A stretch of DNA of 64,000 nt from Tetradesmus obliquus (lineage: Eukaryota; Chlorophyta; Chlorophyceae; Sphaeropleales; Scenedesmaceae), in contig CP126192.1 of assembly GCA_030272155.1 (NCBI GenBank), positions 4,436,501-4,500,500 of the forward strand, read 5' to 3'. The notes below the pieces were generated by a model. It was not told the DNA's origin and ran no database searches. It was given only the letters and a program-made list of their open reading frames with translations. The translations under genes were made by a program, and so were the position numbers. Positions 11,305-23,300 of this stretch are shown here, piece by piece. The stretch's first letter is position 1. The number at the start of each line of letters is the position of its first letter.

Positions 11305-14300
11305 AGACGCTGATGACGGCAGCCCGCCGCCGCGTGCGCTGCAGCTGTCGCTGTCTGTAGGCAAGACCAACCTGCTGCTGCGCAATTTGCTGCGCACGCC
11401 CATCCTGGAGCTGGAGGCGGCCAAGGTCAACCTGGGTGAGGCAACCGGCTGGCCACGCACCCGGCAGCAGCAACATCAAGGATGTCATACTGTTGGCTAG
11501 TGTCCTGGCTGCTGGCAGGTCCAGTTGTGGCTTGCTTGCTTTCTTGCTTGATTGCTTGTGGCTTGCTGACGTCCATCTTGGGCACGTGGATTCAACCATG
11601 TGCACGCAGCCTGGACAGGCTGCAGGAACGTGTTTACAACATCAGTCAAGCGTGTTCGACCTCCTTGAACAGATGATTGCACTGCAAGTCTCCTCTGCCC
11701 CTGCTGCCGCTCCTTCCGCGGCGCCACTGCACGCATCACTCCCCATACACCAGGCCTGTCGCAGGAGCCGTGTGGCGTGCGGCGCTGCTTCGCCTACCTG
11801 ACCGTGGGCCTGTGGTCCTACCACCAGAGCCTGGAGGTGTGGGAGCCCATCCTGGAGCCATGGCAGCTGCTGCTGCACATGGACGCAAACCCCAACCCGG
11901 CAGCCAGCGCAGGCATCGCGCCAGGCACCTGGCTCAAGGTCACCAGCCCACACGGCTGCATGCACGTCACGCTGGCGCAGGCAGCACTCAACTACGCACT
12001 CGACGCAGCGGCAGACTGGCAGCAGCTGGCGGCGGGGGCTGATGGTGGTGCGGCAGCAGCCAAGTCGTCACGCCGGCAGGGCCTGGCTGCCACTGACGGC
12101 CTCACCGTGTACACCACGGTGCTCAACACGCTGGACACTCCTGCCTACCTGCAGCTGGACTATGGCGAGGGCCGCAAGGAGGTGGTGGCGCTGCCCCCGC
12201 ATGCCACCACGCCGCTCACGCAGCCCATGCCGCTGCCCGCCATCAGCCACGCGCCGCTGGCTGGCGGGCAGCCACCACCCATGCGGCTGGTGCTGGACGT
12301 GCTGGGGGGGCAGCTGCAGGCGGGGCTGGGTGGGGCCGGCTGGGCGCCCGAGCTGTTTGTGCAGGTGAGGCGATGGCGCGAGGTAGATGAGAGTTGGCTC
12401 TGCCCCACGCGGTGTGCGGCAGGCCCTGACTGGCTGTGCGCTGCTTGCTGACAACGACCACAACTCGCTTACATGGCCGGCCTTTGTATGTGCTTACATA
12501 TGTCGTGTGAACGCCAAAGCATAAATGCTGATTGACGATACACATACTCCCCTCCCTGTTGGCTGAGACTGGCTGCATGCGTCCTACTCGTGCTGCCCTC
12601 CTTCCCCTCTGCCAGATCAAGCTGGTGGGCCAGCGCGCCAAGCAACTTGCGCCTGAGCTGGTGCAGCAGACCGAGGGCATGGTCACGCGGCCAGTGCCCG
12701 TGCAGGCGCAGCTGCAGCCCGCCGCGCAGGCCTCCGCCACAGCACAGCCGGGCCTGGCTGTGCAGCAGGGGCAGGCGGTGCAGTGGAACCAGCGCTTTGT
12801 GCTGGCGCTGCCGCCGCAGCTGGCTGAGCAGCTGCTGACGCCTGCCCCTGGGGACAACCCCTGGGAGCTGGCCCCGCTTGAGCTGCAGCTGGAGCTGTGG
12901 GATGGCAGCGGGGAGCGGGGCCTGGGCCGCAAGCTCAGCAGCAGCCGGCTGGCCGTGACCTACAGCTGGCTGCTGGGCCAGGTGACGGCGCTGTTGGCCA
13001 TACGGCAGGCGGCAGCAGCAGCCACCAGCAGCAGCACAGCAGCGGCCAGCCAAGGGCAGCACAGGAGGTCGTTGTCTGTGCCTGGCGCTGCAGCAGCAGC
13101 TGCCGCTGTGGAGCTGGGCCAGACACGTGTGCTGAGCTTCACAGCTGCTGATAGCAGCAGCAGCAGCAGTGCGGGCAAGGACCCGTCAGACAGCAGCAGC
13201 ACGCCGCTGATGCAGCTGTCTGTGGCTGTGTCGCTGGACGACTCCCAGGTCAGCAGCAGCTGGTACCCTCACCAGCGCATGCGCCGCCAGCTGCAGCGGC
13301 TGCTGAGCATCAGCAGGGACAGCCCCATCAAGGTCGGCGCCAGCAGCAGCGGCAGCAAGCCTGCTGCCCAGCAGCTGGCGCCCCGCTCAGGCCTGGCTGC
13401 AGCAGCTGCTGCTGGCGGCAGCAGGCATGCGCTGCGGCTGGAGGGCAGCGACATGTGGTCGCCCTTCAGCTACAGCTCGCTGCGGCGGCTGACTGGGCAG
13501 ATGGCGGGGCCGCACACAGGCATCGTGCCCATACGGGCAGGCCAGGGCCTGGTGTTCGAGCTGTCCTACGCAGGTGGGCAGCTGTGTTTGAGGTGTGAGT
13601 TGTTCGTATGCTGAGCGTGCACCACAGGCAGCCAGCTGAGTTGCTGAATTCCTACACAGCTGCACCACCTGCATCTGGCTGTGTTGGCTCTGCTGCCTGA
13701 GCTTTGGCCTGCATCACACACAGCACACAGCCATGGGCCTCATCTGCATGGGCCCGGCACTGCTCACGTGCCGGCTTGTTTTGGCTGCTGCGCTCCCCCC
13801 TGCCCTGCAGGTGGGCAGTACCAGGGCCGCATCCGCAGCCTGTGCCAGTTCTTCAACGCCACAGACATGCTGCTGGAGGTGGCACTGCTAGAGGAGGACG
13901 ACGCCAGCTGGACGCTGCTACCGCACAGCGCTGGCAGCGCCTCAGGCAGCAGCAGGCCTGCGGCCGTGGGTGATGCCGCGGAGGAGGAGGTGTACGAGTA
14001 CGAGCGCTACCTGCCGCTGCGCGGCTGGTCTGGCGAGCACCTGAGCGGGCTGACGGACCCACGGCACTACATGTGGCAGAGCAACGGCAACAAGGGCAGC
14101 AGCGCCTTCCCCAAGGTGGCGCTGCCGCAGGTGATGGTGCAGGGGAGGGTGCTTGGGCCTATCTCAGAAATGCCGATGATGATACGTATGAATCTGGCTT
14201 TAGATACTGCCTGTGACCAGGATTGCAGCAACCGGCACAAGGTGCTTGTGTATCTGTATGCCGTCACCTGCTTACACAGCTGCGTGTTCCTGCTGCTGCT

Positions 14301-17300
14301 GCTGCTGCTGTGGCCAGGGCTGGGAGTGGGAGGGCCCCTGGGAGGTGGAAAGCCATGGCAACCTGGACCCTGAGGGCTGGGCCTACGCCTTTGAGCCCAG
14401 CCAGTTCAGGTGGCCGCCACCACCAGGCGCAGGCAACAAGAAGGCGCACGACTTTGTGCGGCGGTGCGCAGCAGGCTCAGGCCAGGCTGCTGAAGCAACT
14501 TCTGTGAAGTCAGCTAGGCCTGTGCTCAGCCTGCCCCATCCTGCAATGCTTGGTTTGGAAATCTTGCAAGGCAAAACATGTTTGTGTGCAGGTGCATGCC
14601 AACTTGCAAGCGCATTGTACGCAGTAGTCAAGCAGAGCCGTGCTGCAGCTACCCCTGCATGTGCCTTACCTGCAACCTCTGCCACTTCTGTGTGCTTGCA
14701 GGAGGCGCCTGGTGCGCAAGCGCCGGCGTGTTGCGCTGCCACCCAGTGTGATGGACATGTCAGCGGCTGGGCAGAACAAGGGGCAGTCTACCACGGAGCA
14801 CTTGCAGCGAAGGGTGCGTCGGACAGCTGGCCGTTGGCTGACCAGCTGCAGGCCTCCCAGCAACCAGTATCTATGCCCGGATGCTGCGTCTTGTGGCTGG
14901 TGGTTCCTTTGTAGATGCGTGCCTGTAGCTTCCTTCTGTGCAGCTCGCTGCAGCCACACCCTGCACACTGCATTGCACCAGGCGCTCGCAAATGGGCCCA
15001 ACACTGACCTGGCTCCTGGCTGCTCTGCCCTGCAGGTGCTGGGCCGCGTGGAGCCAGGCGGCAGCCTGCCGCTGCCCGGAGACTGGCGCTCAGACAACAA
15101 GCAGCTGCAGCTGCGGCCCGTGCTGGCGCCGCACAGTGCCCCAGCAGCCGCTGACGAGCTGCCCAGCCATGCCTGGAGCTACGGCGTCAGCAGCGGCCAG
15201 TCCAGCGTGGCGCTGGCCAGCATGGAGGATGGCGGCAGCCGCCTGCTGTGCTGCAAGGCGCTGGGCCAGCCCGGCGAGGAGCCGACAGCGCCAGGCGCCA
15301 GCAGCAGCAGCAGCAGTCGCGCAGCCACGCCTAGCAGCAGCCCGCGCAAGGCTGCCGCTGCTGCGCCGTCCTGCTGGTTCAGCACTGCCTGTGAGGCCAG
15401 CGAGCTGGTGCTGCAGGGCGGCATGGACGTGCTCAGCGACTGGGCCGTCACCGCGGCCCCACCCCTCACGCTGCGCAACGACCTGCCTGTGGCGGCGCAC
15501 TACGTGCTGTGGGAGCGGTCTGCGCGTGGCGGGGCGCTGGTGATGCGTCAGCAGGGCCACTTGGCTGGTGGCGCCAGCGTGAACGTGTACTCCGTGGACA
15601 TGCGGCAGCAGGTGCGAGGGGCGGATTGTCGATGCCTTGTCAGCTGTTATGAGGTGGACAGCTCACCCTGCACTGCCGACTGCCCACATGTCAATTATAG
15701 TTATTCAGGTGCCATGCCACGCTGTGTAACGTGTTTGGCTGCCCATGCTGCTGCCGCTGCTGCCAGGTGTGCCTGACCTTCCACCCTGAGGGCGCGGAGT
15801 GGGCTGAGCCTGAGCCGGTGCTGGTCAGCGAGGGATACCTCAGCAGCACAGCAGGTGCGGCGGCAGCAGCAGCAGCAGTGGTATGGCTTGTGCAACTGCG
15901 CGTGTGTGGGCAGTGGTGGCAGCCGCCAAGTCATGGGCATCTGCGCGCTTGAATGCAGCAGCACAGGTACATGAAGCGGTCATGGTTGTGCAGCAGGTGT
16001 TTGCGTGTGTGTCTGTTCGAGCTCCTGCCTGCTCACACCAGCCGAACTGTGCTATGCTGCTGGCACCCCTTGTGTCTGCAGGTGTGGAGTCTGCTTCCCG
16101 CCAGCTGCCTGACAGCTTCTGTGTGGCGTACGGCAACAGCCAGGCCAGCAACACGCGCCTGCGCATTGCGCTGCAGCGCCAGCTCGACACAGAGCTGCTG
16201 GACTCGCAGCGCATCCGCGCCGCAGCAGCAAGGGCGGCAGCAGCAGGCAGCACCAGCGCACTGGCAGCAGCAGCAGCTGCAGATGCCTCCTCCGCCGACG
16301 CCTGGCGCATGAGCTACGGCGCTGCACTGGCGCAGGGCAGGCCGCTGCTGCTGTCACTGTCCGTGCCAGTGTGGGTGGTCAATGGCACGCAGCTGCCCAT
16401 CTCCATAGGCATCGTGCCGCACGCCACCACTGTCAACGGTGAGGGAGGCGGCCTGGCAACCACGGGAGATGCGCCTGGCCTGGGTGAGGGCGGCCTGCTG
16501 GGCAGCGGCGCTGCTGCCGCTGGCGCGCTGCGCGTGGTGGACACTGAGGCCTACAGCCAGCTCACGCGGCCTGGCAGCCACGTCACCATCATGGGCAACA
16601 GCGTGGAGCTGCTGTCATTCCCCGGGGAGGGGCCGGACGGCTCAGGATGGGGCGGTGCTGCTGCAGGCGGCAGCAGCAGTGGCGGCAGCGTGCTGGGCGG
16701 GGCGCGTGCTGGGCTCAGCAGCAGCCTGGAGCAGGCCGGGCTGTCTAGCGGTGTGGTGCAGCAGTGGGCTGCTGTGATCAGCGTGATGGGCAGCAGGTGG
16801 AGCTCGCCGCTGGTGCTGGCGGCAGCAGGCGCGGAGGGCGGCGCGCCAGGCAGCGCGGGCGAGGCTGCTGCGCCAGTCGCGGAGGCCGTGGCGCGGCTGC
16901 CGCGCTACGAGCCTGTGCTGCTGCGCGCCAAGTGCAGGGACGGCTGCGTGTATGACGTCACGGTGCGCATTGAGTCTGCGGGCAGCAGCCTGCCGCTGTC
17001 CACAGTGGTGCGGCTGGACCCGCACATGGTGGTCAGCAACCGCACAGGATACACGCTGCACCTCATGCAGCCTGAGCCGCTGTGGAAGGCGCTGGGCGCC
17101 AGCCTGGCAGGTGCACCAGGCGGCAGCTCATTGACATCATCCGGCAGCAGGGCCGGTGCGGCACCAGGGGCGTGGTTCATGGCTGATGCAGCTACTCCAG
17201 GGACAGCAGCAGCAGCAGCCACGCAGCGGCGAGGCCCGCCGACAGCAGCTAGCTCGACGCCGGTGCGGGACGCCACGCTTGTGCTGCGTGCTGGGTCGCT

Positions 17301-20300
17301 GGCAGTGCCGCTGTCATGGCCGCAGGGCTGCCTGCGGCGCTTGCTGCTGCTGACACTGCCGCCAACGCCAGCAGTGATGGGTGCTGCGGCTGCAGCAGCA
17401 GCTGCGTCCAATGTGCTGGAGGCAGTGGACCCTGTGATGTGGTCTGAGGCCTTCCGTGTAGACTACCCGGCCACAGGCGTGATGCAGGTGCTGCTGCCGC
17501 TGTACCGGCTAGGCACGCCGGGCGAGCCGCAGCCGGTCAATGAGGCCAGCCTGGCTGCTGCACACGCAGCATTTGACTCGTTACTGCAGCAGGTCCCTCA
17601 GCAGCAGCAACAGCAAGCCAAAACAGAAGCAGTAGCAGCAGCAACATCATCAGCAGCAGAGCGGCCGCCGCTACCGAGCAGGCCAGGCAGTGGTGGTGGC
17701 CGCAGCAGCAGTAGCACCAGCAGCCAAAGCCCTGAGCTGGGCGAGCCTGCTGCTGCTGCTGCCGCCAAGCCGCTGCTGGTGCATGTGGCCAAGCGCACAG
17801 AAGGGGGCCTGCTGGAGTACCTGGCAGTGACGCTCAACCTGGCTGTGGAGATGCCTGCGCCCGGCTGCCTGCACCTGGTGCTGCAGTCCCTGGGCGGCGA
17901 GCCGCAGCAGTGCCTCATGAACTGCACGGCAGCGCCCATCAGCTACAGGCAGGCCACGCCCAAGGCAGCCTGGCAGCTGCTGCCGCCATATTCAGGCGCG
18001 GCGCTGGTGCTGCTGCAGCCGGCAGGCGGCCTGGGCGGCCTGACAGGAGCCAGCTCAGCAGCATCTGCAGGGGACAGCAGCAGCGGCAGTGCTGGAATGC
18101 TATGTGGCGGTGCGGAGGTGGAGCTGCGTGACACTGACCCAGCCACCAGCGGCTCAGCAGTGTGCAGCTTAGACACGGATAGCTCGGGCCTGGCCGTATC
18201 ACAGTCAGCAGGCAAGCGCGGCAGCAGCAGCGGCGGCGCGCAGGGGTCAGAGCTGCCTGCAGCATTTGCCATAGCGGGCGGCAAGGCGCAGGCATTAGCA
18301 CAGGTGAGGTGGCTGCAGGTCTGGCTGCAGGTCAGCAAAGGGTGCTGTGCTCTGCAATGGTAGGCGGCGTGGAGGCGCATGAGGTATCCTCATCGCCACA
18401 CACGTCTTCTTCCTTAACTTACGCGGGTGTTAAGTGTGAACACACCACGCGTAGCTCATTCATTCATTCATCCATTCATGCTTTGCAACATTTTGTCTGC
18501 CGTCTGTCATTGCACTGGTGCTGTCACCATGCTGCTGCGTCTGCTGGGCTTGACAGTCTGTTGTTGCTGAACACACAATTGAGAAGCACCCACACAACTC
18601 CTTGTGAGGCTCCCAAATGACCTTCACATCTGTTTTGCATGCATCATACGCAGGTGCTGCCGCTGCTGGAGTCTGTGATGGCGGGCGCAGGCCCCTGCGA
18701 GGTGCCCGGCACTGGCAGCGTGAGCGTGGGCCGCACGCAGACCGACCGCCTGCTGCGCGTGCTGCCCAAGCCGCCCTCAGTCAGCATGAACCAGCTGCGG
18801 CTGGCAGCATGCATCGCAGGCCAGGACCAGGTGCGGCGCTGACTGGGCTTGCGCGCACAGCAAAGGCTTGAGCTCGTCACATCGTTCAGAGTGCAATTTG
18901 TTGCTTGTTGCCAGGTGCCAGCTGCCAGCTGCAAACTGCTTGATCACAGCCTGATGGTGTGTGAGGGTGTATGGTGCTGTTACCCACCACCTCTTTTCCT
19001 CCTGCCTGCGCTGCTTGCTGGTGCCTGTCAGGCCCGGCTGTCCCCCGCTGCCTCCATGCACCTGGCCGTGGACATCCCCGCCATGGACCTGTCCCTGGTG
19101 GACGGCCGCCCCGCGGAGCTGCTGCTGCTCACGCTGGACGGGCTCAGCCTGCACTACACCGCGGGCAACAGCGCGGGCGTGGCATATAGCCAGGTGGGGG
19201 TGCTGGAGGGGTTGCAGGGATCAAGGCTTGGTTAAACACGGCTCGTCCGCGTTGAGCCCATATGGTGATGTATGTTGTGTGGCAACACACAATGGCAGCT
19301 GTTGCAGTGGCACATGCAGGCCATGCTGGCTGCCAACTGGACTTGCTGTATCATCCAACAATGTTGGCACCATTGCTGTCTGCATACTGCATCGCCGCTG
19401 CGTGGTGTGGGTGCTGTCGACTCAGCTGCTGTGGCGCTGCCTTTTGCTGCTGCAGTTGCTGGTGCGGCTCAACCTGGCGCAGCTGGATGACATGCTGCAC
19501 GGCAGCCCCTTCCCTGTGGTGCTGCTGCCCGCAGACAAGACGGTGCTGGAGGACAGTCGAGCCGACCCGCTGCTCTTCTTCACGCACGTGGCGCAGCCGG
19601 GCCGCTTCAGGGGCGCGCTGTACACGCCCACCATCGCGGGGCGCATCGCGGCGCTGCGCCTGCAGCTGAGCGAGACGCTGCTGTGGCGGCTGTTCACCCT
19701 CAGCCAGGGCCTGGCAGCAGCAGGCGGCAGCAGCAGCAGCACGGCATCGGGCAGCAGCGGCAAGCTGGCAGGCAGCAGCAGCAGCAGCACAGGCCTGGCT
19801 GGCTCCAAGGCTGGCAGTGCCAGCAGGGGCCGCCTGGCTGGGGGGCCCAGCAGCGGCAACCTGCCTGCTGCTGCTGCTGCTGCTGGCCAGGCTGCAGGCA
19901 ACGGGGCTGCTGCGGGCCAGGGCAGCTCAGCAGTGCAGCAGGTGGCCAGTGCTGACCTGCCACTGCAGGTGAGGTTGCCCCTGGGCACAGCACGGCACTG
20001 CCGGCCTGACAGCCCTGCTGAGCACTGCCATGCATTGCCCTCTGCCACAATTGCTCATGCTCACATCGCTTGACGCGGCTGTGTGCGGGTTGGTGTTTGG
20101 ATCAAGTTCAGAGCCACGCGCCATGAACATGCGGGGGTTGGCTGCTTGGTGTGCCACTGTGGCTGCCTCTAATGCCCACCGCCTGCTGCGCATCACTGCC
20201 CGCAGGTGGACCTGCTGTCGCTGGACGACCTGCCACTGCGGCTGAGCTTCCGCACCGACAAGGCCACGCGGCCGCGCTGGGCCAACCAGATGTGGCTGTT

Positions 20301-23300
20301 CAACACGCTGGGCGACATGCTCAACCTGGACGACTTGGCGCTGACGCTGCCGGGGCTGGAGCGGGAGAACATGCGCGAGGCGCGCAGCGCGCTGCTGGGC
20401 CATGCGGTCAAGGCGCTGCAGGCGCAGGCGCTGCTCATCACGCTCAACGTGTTCAGGTGAGCCCGCGGCAACAGGGCGCCGGCAGGTTGACAGGTGCAGC
20501 GCGCCTGTAGGCAGCTGCTGCTTGGTGTGTGTATGTGCTGTTCTTCGTGCCACAGCACACAACCTTCTGGATGTTTTGATAGTTTTTGTTACAGCACATC
20601 CCTGCAAGATCTGCCGCTGCTGCCGCTGCTGCCGTTGCTGCTGCTGCTGTGCTGCGTCAGGTCGTACGGCGTGCTGGGCACCACCAGCAAGCTGCTGGCG
20701 GTGGGCAGCAACATCACCAGCGCCATCACGGGCACGTCAACGGGCGCCCTGGGCGGCGCGGGTGGCGGCGAGCGCATGTCCAGCGTGAGCCAGGGCATCA
20801 TGGAGGGGGGCAAGACCTTCGGCGAGGGCCTGCTCAAGGGCGTGACAGGCATCGTGGCTGACCCGCTGGCTGGGGCCAAGGCGGGCGGCATGCTGGGGCT
20901 GGTGAAGGGCGTGGGCAAGGGCCTGGTGGGCGTGCCGGGGCAGATCATCGGCGGCGCGCTGTCGGGCTTCTCCAAGGTGACGGAGGGCCTGGACGCGTCC
21001 GTGAGGGAGGTGAGCACAGCGCGGTGCGGCAGGCCCAGCAGAAGATGCGATGCTCTCACAGCATGGGCTCGTTGCTGGACCAGGGGCAAGCGCACGGCAG
21101 GCAAGACCACCCGTGACTGAGATGTGGCTTGCAATAGGCATGCTCTCAAAACAACCGTGCACTACCACCAACAGCCGTGCATCATAACAGAGCTGAAATC
21201 TCCCTGGTAATTGTCGAAACAAGTGATTGTCATGTCTCAGCAGGTATCGTGTATGCCATATATATCAGTGGTAGTAGCATGTGCTGCGCTGCTGCTGCTG
21301 CTGCGCAGGCCAAGAACACACTGACCGGCACCGAGCTGCGTGCCAGCAGGCGGCGGCGGCTGCCGCGCTGCATCCGTGGTGACCGCGTGCTGACGCCCTT
21401 TGCGCTGGGCCCCGCGCTGGGCCTGGCGCTGCTGCACAACTGCGGCGCGGGCAGCCTGGAGGGCCTGGTGAAGGGCTCGGGGGCCAGCCTGCTGGGGGGT
21501 GGCCGGGGCAGGGAGGCGCTCAGCGACAGCTACGAGAGCCACATGACACTGCCTGGCGGCAACGTGGCCATCATCACCAACGTGCGGCTGCTGATGGTGG
21601 CGGCGGAGGCCTTTGCTGCGCTGGAGGCAGAGGCGGAGGCGGGGCGGCTGGCCAATGTGGGTGTGCTGGCACAGCGCGCAGATGTGTGCATGGTTGCTGC
21701 GTTCTGATTCCTGCGCAATTCAACAGTGCTGAACCCTGCAGAATCTGTCATGCGGATGTAAGCTGAGAGTGATCGCACTGGTCAGGGCTGACAGGTGGCA
21801 CGAGCCTACTCACTCCTTCCTCAGCCTGACTACAGCAGCACCCTCCTGATGCGCGTGTGTGCAGGTTGACGCGGTGCCGCCTGGGCGGCTGCTGTGGCAG
21901 CTGACGTGGGACCAGATGCTGTCGGTGGAGCTGGCCTACCACAGGCAGCAGGCGGGCGCACCCGCTGACGGCATCATCGTGCACAGGAAGTACCGCAGCG
22001 AGGACACCGACGTGCTGGTGCACGACGTGCGCTGCAACCCCAACAACAACCAGGTGGGCGGGGTGGGCTGCGGGCTGCAAGGACAGCTGCAGGCTGCAGG
22101 CTGCCTGTGTGTGGTGACTCTGTGTGTGAGTGCCAGAGTGCCTTTGGAGTAGCTTGCATGTGCGTTGGGGCGTGCGCACAGCTGTTGATTGATTATGATG
22201 ATTCTTATTCCTTACACTACGCACCGCTACTTTCTTCAGCTCAACACATTACTTACAAGCCCTGCCGCTTTCACACAATGCGCGCCCCAGGCATCACAGC
22301 TGTACGAGGCGCTGGCTGCTGCGCGGGCCAAGTACTACCTGGAGCCGCGGCGTGAGGCGCGCGGCTGGAAGGTGACGCCGGTGCTGGCGGCCGAGCAGCA
22401 GGTGAGGGCACCATGCTGTGCTACTCCTCAAGCATTCAGCGTTATCAACAGTTGCAGTTGAGCTGTTGAGCCATACAAGCAGTTGATTGTTGATTCAGCC
22501 ACTGAGCTACTCACTGGATCACTCATTGTGCATTCGCCACTCGCTGTGCATGCACACCGTGCTTCCACATCATGTCCCCAGCAACTGCCAAGGTTGTGTG
22601 CTGCGCCCCGCTTCTGCCGCTGCCTGCAGAGCAACCAGGAGATGCCAGACGTGATGCTGTCCATGGACTTCAAGCGCATCTGGCAGTCAAGCAGGGCTGG
22701 GGCACGGCCGCTGTCCGTGTGGCGCCCCGTGGGCCCCCCGGGCTACTCTGCGCTGGGTGACGTGGCCATGCCTGGCAGGGAGCCGCCCGCCCGCCCAGTC
22801 AGCATGTACAAGGATGTAGCGCAACAGCAGGTGAGCAACACAGCGCAGCACCGCTTCATGCGGGCGTACTCGTAAGTAGGTGCAAAGCCAGCTTTGTCGG
22901 TTGCATTGTGTTGGCTCGAGCTTGTCAACGGCTGCAACGGCTGCTGTAAGTTTGACCAAGTGCCACTGGCATTTGGCATAAGTACCTTCCTGCGGCGCAC
23001 TGCTCCTCCCCTGCGTTGTCCGCCTCTGCAGGATGCCGGTGCAGGTGGCGCGCTGCCTGCGCTGGCGCTGCCTGAGCGCTTCCAGCTGATGTTCAGGGAC
23101 AGCGGAGGCGTGGGGGTCAACGCGGTGGCAATGTCCATATGGCGGCCTGTGCCTCCACGCGGGTGAGATGGTGCATCGCAGGTGTACAGCTGCATCAAAA
23201 CCGTGACAAGTTGAACTGCAGAGTTGCACGAAGTCAAACATCTTTTTACAACACCTGCTGAAAAGAGCAGCATGTCTCTCATTACAGGTTCATGTAGAAT

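Noticed and set aside
11765-11775. Acceptor at 11764 for VPS13 exon 20
   Set aside because: It breaks the frame with exon 19; the CAG ending at 11753 keeps it and adds LSQEPCG before the conserved CFAYL block.
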